Made by a program: the position numbers and the translations under genes | DNA from: an uncultured Fibrobacter sp. | Lineage (GTDB): Bacteria; Fibrobacterota; Fibrobacteria; Fibrobacterales; Fibrobacteraceae | DNA length: 64,000 nucleotides | NCBI RefSeq assembly: GCF_947305105.1 | Contig: NZ_CAMZCS010000013.1 | Location: forward strand, 1 to 64,000 | Reading direction: 5' to 3' | Shown here: in pieces, positions 59,982 to 64,000 of the stretch | Position numbering within the stretch: position 1 is the first letter of the stretch | Layout: each line of letters starts with the position of its first letter | Notes under the pieces: model-generated | Seen by the model: the letters and a program-made list of their open reading frames with translations, nothing else | Database searches by the model: none | Told to the model about the DNA's origin: nothing

Positions 59982-61106
59982 ATGCAACTGAACGAACAAA
60001 ATATCTTAAGTGCCTTGCGTGCGGTCCAGGATCCGGACCTGCACAAGAACATCGTGGAACTGAACTTTGTCCAGAACCTGAAGATAGAGGGCGACAAGGT
60101 GAGCTTCGACCTGCGGCTCACGACTCCGGCATGCCCCATCCGTGACCAGTTCAAGGACCAGTGCATTGCCATCGTCAAGAGCCTCGGCGCAAGCGAGGTG
60201 AACGTGACGTTCACGGCGCAGGGCCGTGTAGATGGTGGCAACGCCGCAACGCAGGCTCCGAAGGTTTCCTACATCGGTGAGGTGTCGCATGTGGTCGCGG
60301 TCGCGAGCGGCAAGGGCGGCGTGGGCAAGTCGACCGTGACGGCGAACCTCGCGATGGCGCTCAGCCTCTCGGGGGCCCGAGTGGGAATCTTGGATGCCGA
60401 CATCTATGGCCCGAGCATGGGGCTCATGTTCGGCATCGACCGCGCTCCCGAAGTTTTTGACGACAATACGATTGCGCCTGTCGAGGCGAAGGGCGGTATC
60501 AGCATCGTCAGCATGTGCATGTTCGCCGATTCCGACAAGGCGACCATCTGGCGCGGACCGATGGTTTCCCAAATGATACAGCACTTTATCCACCATGTGC
60601 GGTGGGGCAAGCTTGACTACCTGCTGGTGGACTTCCCTCCAGGAACGGGCGACATCCAGCTTACGCTCACGCAGAACTGCCCGATGGCCGGTGCCGTCGT
60701 GGTGACGACCCCGCAGGAGGTGGCTCTCGCCGACTGCCGCAAGGGGCTCGCGATGTTCGATTCCGTGGGCGTACCCGTGGTGGGCGTGGTCGAGAACATG
60801 AGTTACTTCATTTGCGACCAGTGCGGCAAGCACCACAACATCTTCCGCGAAGGCGGTGGCGAACGCATCGCGAAGAGCTGGGGCGTGCCATTGATTGCAA
60901 AGGTGCCGCTGGAACCTGCGGTGGCGGGCTGTGGCGACGAAGGAACCCCTGCGGTGCTCCGCTACCCGAACTCCGAATCGGCGAAGGCGTTCATGCAGGC
61001 GGCCGATGCTACGGTACGCACGCTCTCGATGTTCGCATCCGAAGGTGACGGTGTGCTCAAGAGCTTCAACTACGAGTTTGAACAACTTCCGGTGGAGGAC
61101 GCATGA
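59982..61106 (+). CDS. mrp: Mrp/ApbC-type iron-sulfur carrier ATPase
   Basis: 374 residues. The N-terminal 80 residues are a DUF59/MIP18 domain (LRAVQDPDLHKNIVELNFV). The deviant Walker A is at 109-117 (GKGGVGKST), with DADIYGPSMG and LVDFPPGTGD as later nucleotide motifs. CDQCGKHHNIF holds the CxxC that binds the cluster. It carries and transfers Fe-S clusters in the cytoplasm. The DUF971 gene overlaps its end by 4 bases, a common pairing. Confidence 0.95.
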   Translation: MQLNEQNILSALRAVQDPDLHKNIVELNFVQNLKIEGDKVSFDLRLTTPACPIRDQFKDQCIAIVKSLGASEVNVTFTAQGRVDGGNAATQAPKVSYIGEVSHVVAVASGKGGVGKSTVTANLAMALSLSGARVGILDADIYGPSMGLMFGIDRAPEVFDDNTIAPVEAKGGISIVSMCMFADSDKATIWRGPMVSQMIQHFIHHVRWGKLDYLLVDFPPGTGDIQLTLTQNCPMAGAVVVTTPQEVALADCRKGLAMFDSVGVPVVGVVENMSYFICDQCGKHHNIFREGGGERIAKSWGVPLIAKVPLEPAVAGCGDEGTPAVLRYPNSESAKAFMQAADATVRTLSMFASEGDGVLKSFNYEFEQLPVEDA

Positions 61107-61399
61107 TTCAGCCCAAGAAGATTTTCAGGACGAAGGACGGGAAACTCGGCTTTGAATGGAGCGACGGGACTCGCGGTGCATGCGGCATTCGCGAACTTCG
61201 CCTTGCATGCCCCTGTGCGCTGTGCGTCGATGAGCATACGGGAGAAAAACTTTTGGACGATTCCACAGTTCCTGCGGACATAAAACTTACAAGGATTCAA
61301 TCCATCGGTCGGTATGCTGCGGGACTATCCTTTAGCGATGGTCACAATTCGGGAATTTACCCTTACGATAAACTGTTCAATTTGACGAAACGGGAGTAA
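61103..61399 (+). CDS. DUF971 protein
   Basis: 98 residues. The family pattern is clear: LGFEWSDGTRGACGIRELRL, CPCALCVDE with three Cys, then SIGRYAAGLSFSDGHNSGIY. DUF971 proteins often sit next to or are fused with Mrp-type carriers, suggesting a part in Fe-S cluster work. It overlaps mrp by 4 bases (ATGA) and ends 59 bases before the sigma factor start. Confidence 0.92.
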   Translation: MIQPKKIFRTKDGKLGFEWSDGTRGACGIRELRLACPCALCVDEHTGEKLLDDSTVPADIKLTRIQSIGRYAAGLSFSDGHNSGIYPYDKLFNLTKRE

Positions 61400-61458
61400 A
61401 AAACCATATTTGTTTGACCGACGGTTTTTTGCCCGAGGGATTGATAGGTGTGTATTCC

Positions 61459-62313
61459 ATGAGTGATTTTAACGAAGCGCTATACTTCCGGGACTTGAAT
61501 AGGTATCCTACGCTGACTCCGCAGGAGGAATCGGCGTTGTTGAAGATCATCAAGACTGGAGAGACGGAAGAGATTCGCAAGTCCGCACTGCAACGCCTTA
61601 TCCGAGGCAATTTGCGGTTTGTGGTCAGCGTTGCGCGCAAGTACCAGGGCCGCGGTCTTTCCCTTTTGGATTTGATTAACGAAGGCAACCTTGGCCTTTT
61701 CAAGGCGGCCAAGCGTTTTGATATGGACAAGGATGTCAAGTTCATCAGCTACGCCGTGTGGTGGATTCGCCAGTCCATCCAGAAGGCGCTGTTTGAACAG
61801 GTGGGTGCGGTCCGCATTCCGCCGAACAAGCTTGCCTTGGTGAACCGCTTCAAGCGTGCCTTGATGCAGAACGGCGGTGACTACGAAAAGACCATCGCGA
61901 TGGAAGAATTTGCCCCGTATGAGAGGGATATCGTCGAGGTTATGGAAAAAATCGTCGACATTTCTTTGGACGCCCCGATCGGCGACGATGCCGGTGGTGG
62001 CTCCAGCAGTGCGGATTCGGTGAGCACCCTCATGGATGTGCTCGGTTCCGACGGCAACCAGGACGAGGACCTCGAGCGCGACGAGCGCCGCAAGCTCATC
62101 CAGGAGACGCTGTCGTCCTTGCCACAGCGCGAAGAAGAAATCCTCCGCATGTTCTACGGCCTGGATACCATTGAGGATACGACTCTCAAGGATATTGGCG
62201 AAGACCTGAAACTCAGCCGCGAGCGGGTACGCCAGATAAAGAACAAGACCCTCCGTAAATTGCAAAAGAGCAAAGAGCATAAAGAAAAACTCGTGGACTT
62301 CCTGGAGCTGTAA
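61459..62313 (+). CDS. rpoD: Sigma-70 family RNA polymerase sigma factor (primary type, short)
   Basis: 284 residues from the ATG at 61459 (AGGTG upstream); an earlier TTG start is less likely. Region 1.2 is YPTLTPQEESALL, region 2 holds NLRFVVSVARKYQGRGLSLL, DLINEGNLGLFKAAKRFD and YAVWWIRQSIQKAL, and region 4.2 is TLKDIGEDLKLSRERVRQIK. The short N-terminus without region 1.1 is like the primary sigma factor of Bacteroidota. The acidic insert GDDAGGGSSSADS lies between regions 3 and 4. Whether it is the primary factor or a close relative cannot be decided here. The stop overlaps the next start (TAATG). Confidence 0.85.
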   Translation: MSDFNEALYFRDLNRYPTLTPQEESALLKIIKTGETEEIRKSALQRLIRGNLRFVVSVARKYQGRGLSLLDLINEGNLGLFKAAKRFDMDKDVKFISYAVWWIRQSIQKALFEQVGAVRIPPNKLALVNRFKRALMQNGGDYEKTIAMEEFAPYERDIVEVMEKIVDISLDAPIGDDAGGGSSSADSVSTLMDVLGSDGNQDEDLERDERRKLIQETLSSLPQREEEILRMFYGLDTIEDTTLKDIGEDLKLSRERVRQIKNKTLRKLQKSKEHKEKLVDFLEL

Positions 62314-64000
62314 TGTCTACTCCGTCGGCATTTGCCCGAAGGGCTGCCTACTTATTCCTGGTTATGTGTGTCGGCGCGGCAATCGCGTTCGTTGGCTATT
62401 ACTTTTTCGACATCTACGGCCCGTCCAAGGTCACGGTCGAAGGAGTCCCCTTCGGGCTCCCGGCTGGCACGTCTTTGATGCTGGGTGATACCCCGGATTT
62501 CCAGAAGGGCGTGTCTTCGCTCCCCGTCCAGACGCAGGCTGAACTGCGCCGCGCAACAGAACTTTCCCGTTCTGGCTCGCTGAAGGCCGCCTACGACATT
62601 TACGAGGCTATCGTGATGTTGTTCCCCGACTGCATACCGGCGGTGTGGGGTGAAGCTAATACTTTATTTGAAATGGATACGCTTACGGATGCCCAGCAGA
62701 GCCGCATGAACATGCTGGTCGCAAAAATTCAGGCGAATTTCCCCGGCTCGGGTGTGGCGGCCTACATGGATAGCCGCAAGGCCTACGCCGTCGGCAATAC
62801 CAATGCGTCGCTGGAACTGGCCCGTATCGCCTGCGACAAGGCCCCGGCCTTGTACGAGGCTCGCCTCTGGTATGCCAAGTTGTTGGCCGAGCATTCCCGC
62901 GTAAACGAGGCGTTCGCCGAGGCCCACGCCGCCGTGAGCCTTTCGTTCGGCAAATCCTCGGAAGCTTTTGAACTGCTTGCGGGCATGTACCATTCCCAGG
63001 GCATTTTGGACAGTTGCGCCTCCCTTGTGGACTATGCGCTCTCGCAGTATCCGGTGAACGTCCGCCTGCTTTTGCTGAAAGGTTATTTGGAAGAATATAA
63101 GGGACACTTCGATTCCGCCGAAAAAATTTACCAGCGCATTTTGGCCATCCGTCCGGATTTCAACCCGGCCCGCATGGCCGTGGCGACCATCGGCGAAAAG
63201 CAGTCGCCTGTGGGCGGCATGGGCACCCAGCTGACTCCGCGTGACAGGGCGAAGGTCGCCTGCGAAATCCTTGAACCGCTGGTGGAACGTTATCCCGAAA
63301 ACCTCCCGCTGCGCGAGGCCCTTGGCCTTGCCTACCTCAACGGTCGCGATTTTGATTTGGCCCGCAACCAGTTCCAGGAAATCATGGCTCGCGATCCGGA
63401 ATACCCCGATATCGCCCAGCGCATCCAGGAAACCAAGGTCAAAAAGCCGGTCGTGGTCGAGACGAACAACGCCGGGCTCGCCAGTGATTTGAACCGCGCC
63501 GTCGACAGCCTCCGCCAGTCGATGGAACCCGCGACAACGCACGACTTCTCCACGATGCTCGGGCATTACCTTGTTCGTTATGGCGTGACTCCGCGTGAGT
63601 TCTTCAAGAAGTATTCCATCTCCAACTTCCGCCCCGTTGCAGACAACGTTTGGCAGGAGTCCTTCTATGTTGCGCCGTACATGCACCGCTATACGGTCGT
63701 GTTCGATTCCAAGAAGCAGTTCCGCGAGGTTCACGTAGTGGTGTACGATTCCTCGTCGGCATCGAACCACTTGGGTGTCGCTCCCGAAGTTTACACGCGC
63801 CTGCTCAAGCAGAACTCCCGCATTTCGGGCATTGGCAACAGCACGGGCGAAACAGACTGCGGCGATGGAGTTGTCATGGATGCCGCCGTGTGGGAAACTC
63901 AGGACAACTTCGAAATTCTGGCCCGCTTCATCGGCAAGCCTGCCGAAGTCCGCATGGTCCGCTTCGACAAGAGCGCACTGCCGCCGGGAATCAAGCTCTG
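62313..64000 (+). CDS. Membrane-anchored TPR protein (partial)
   Basis: At least 562 residues; the 3' end lies beyond the window. An N-terminal membrane anchor covers residues about 9-32 (AAYLFLVMCVGAAIAFVGYY). From about 80 to 380 there are TPR-like helical pairs (AAYDIYEAIVMLFPDCIPA, DSAEKIYQRILAIRPDFNPA, DFDLARNQFQEIMARDPEYP). The last part is a separate alpha/beta region that I do not recognise. Coupling to the sigma factor gene suggests cotranscription but not necessarily a shared role. Confidence 0.75.
   Translation, partial: MSTPSAFARRAAYLFLVMCVGAAIAFVGYYFFDIYGPSKVTVEGVPFGLPAGTSLMLGDTPDFQKGVSSLPVQTQAELRRATELSRSGSLKAAYDIYEAIVMLFPDCIPAVWGEANTLFEMDTLTDAQQSRMNMLVAKIQANFPGSGVAAYMDSRKAYAVGNTNASLELARIACDKAPALYEARLWYAKLLAEHSRVNEAFAEAHAAVSLSFGKSSEAFELLAGMYHSQGILDSCASLVDYALSQYPVNVRLLLLKGYLEEYKGHFDSAEKIYQRILAIRPDFNPARMAVATIGEKQSPVGGMGTQLTPRDRAKVACEILEPLVERYPENLPLREALGLAYLNGRDFDLARNQFQEIMARDPEYPDIAQRIQETKVKKPVVVETNNAGLASDLNRAVDSLRQSMEPATTHDFSTMLGHYLVRYGVTPREFFKKYSISNFRPVADNVWQESFYVAPYMHRYTVVFDSKKQFREVHVVVYDSSSASNHLGVAPEVYTRLLKQNSRISGIGNSTGETDCGDGVVMDAAVWETQDNFEILARFIGKPAEVRMVRFDKSALPPGIKL

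Overview
The window looks like a chromosomal segment of a Fibrobacter-type bacterium (Fibrobacterota). This is an inference from the combination of genes: a SprA-type type 9 secretion translocon, an aryl-polyene pigment cluster, a futalosine-route menaquinone gene (mqnC), BatD/BatE proteins, a two-domain carbohydrate esterase and a short Bacteroidota-like primary-type sigma factor. No rRNA, tRNA, insertion sequence or CRISPR array was seen.

Region 1 (1-20,317, all minus strand, read from right to left) is one very compact operon for an extracellular contractile injection system (eCIS, Afp/PVC-like). In transcription order it holds a Pvc16/DUF4255 cap protein, an unknown structural protein, one sheath, two tubes, a 49-residue DUF5908 protein, a LysM baseplate protein, a VgrG-like spike, a PAAR tip, a gp25-like wedge, an Afp11-like baseplate protein, a probable fibre, an Afp12-like baseplate protein, a tape-measure protein and an AAA+ ATPase. 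These are followed by a membrane protein with an apparently inactive GH18-like domain and by three genes sharing an N-terminal leader motif, which are probable cargo: a 74-residue leader-only protein, a GFSRG alpha/beta-hydrolase-like protein and a DUF4157 metallopeptidase-like protein that leaves the window. The last gene contains an 11-base G tract in frame, a candidate phase-variation switch.

Region 2 (20,653-25,030, minus) is an unusual EF-Tu family array: a normal tuf, a 571-residue EF-Tu relative that has lost its GTP-binding motifs and carries a second copy of domains 2-3, and a 224-residue protein made only of domains 2-3. Each has its own terminator, and all three share a related upstream leader. 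I regard this array as the best candidate for an undescribed system.

Region 3 (25,085-38,901) is an aryl-polyene biosynthesis cluster. A 13-gene minus-strand operon covers two ACPs, a membrane/AMP-ligase/dehydratase fusion, a glycosyltransferase, acyltransferase, thioesterase, LolA-like protein, MMPL exporter, DUF3261 lipoprotein, ketosynthase, dehydratase, ketoreductase and ketosynthase. A divergent plus-strand pair encodes a chain-length-factor-like protein and a PlsC-type acyltransferase.

Region 4 (38,990-64,000) is mostly housekeeping and cell-envelope genes: a repeat-tailed lipoprotein, the giant SprA homologue, a heparinase II/III-family protein, two tandem paralogous envelope proteins and a lipoprotein, BatE and BatD, two very small genes with their own promoters and terminators (a 20-residue hydrophobic/cationic peptide and a 41-residue Cys-rich peptide), mqnC, a CE1 esterase, a ModF-like ABC protein with dispersed-repeat DNA in its linker, Mrp, DUF971, a sigma factor and a TPR protein cut by the window end.
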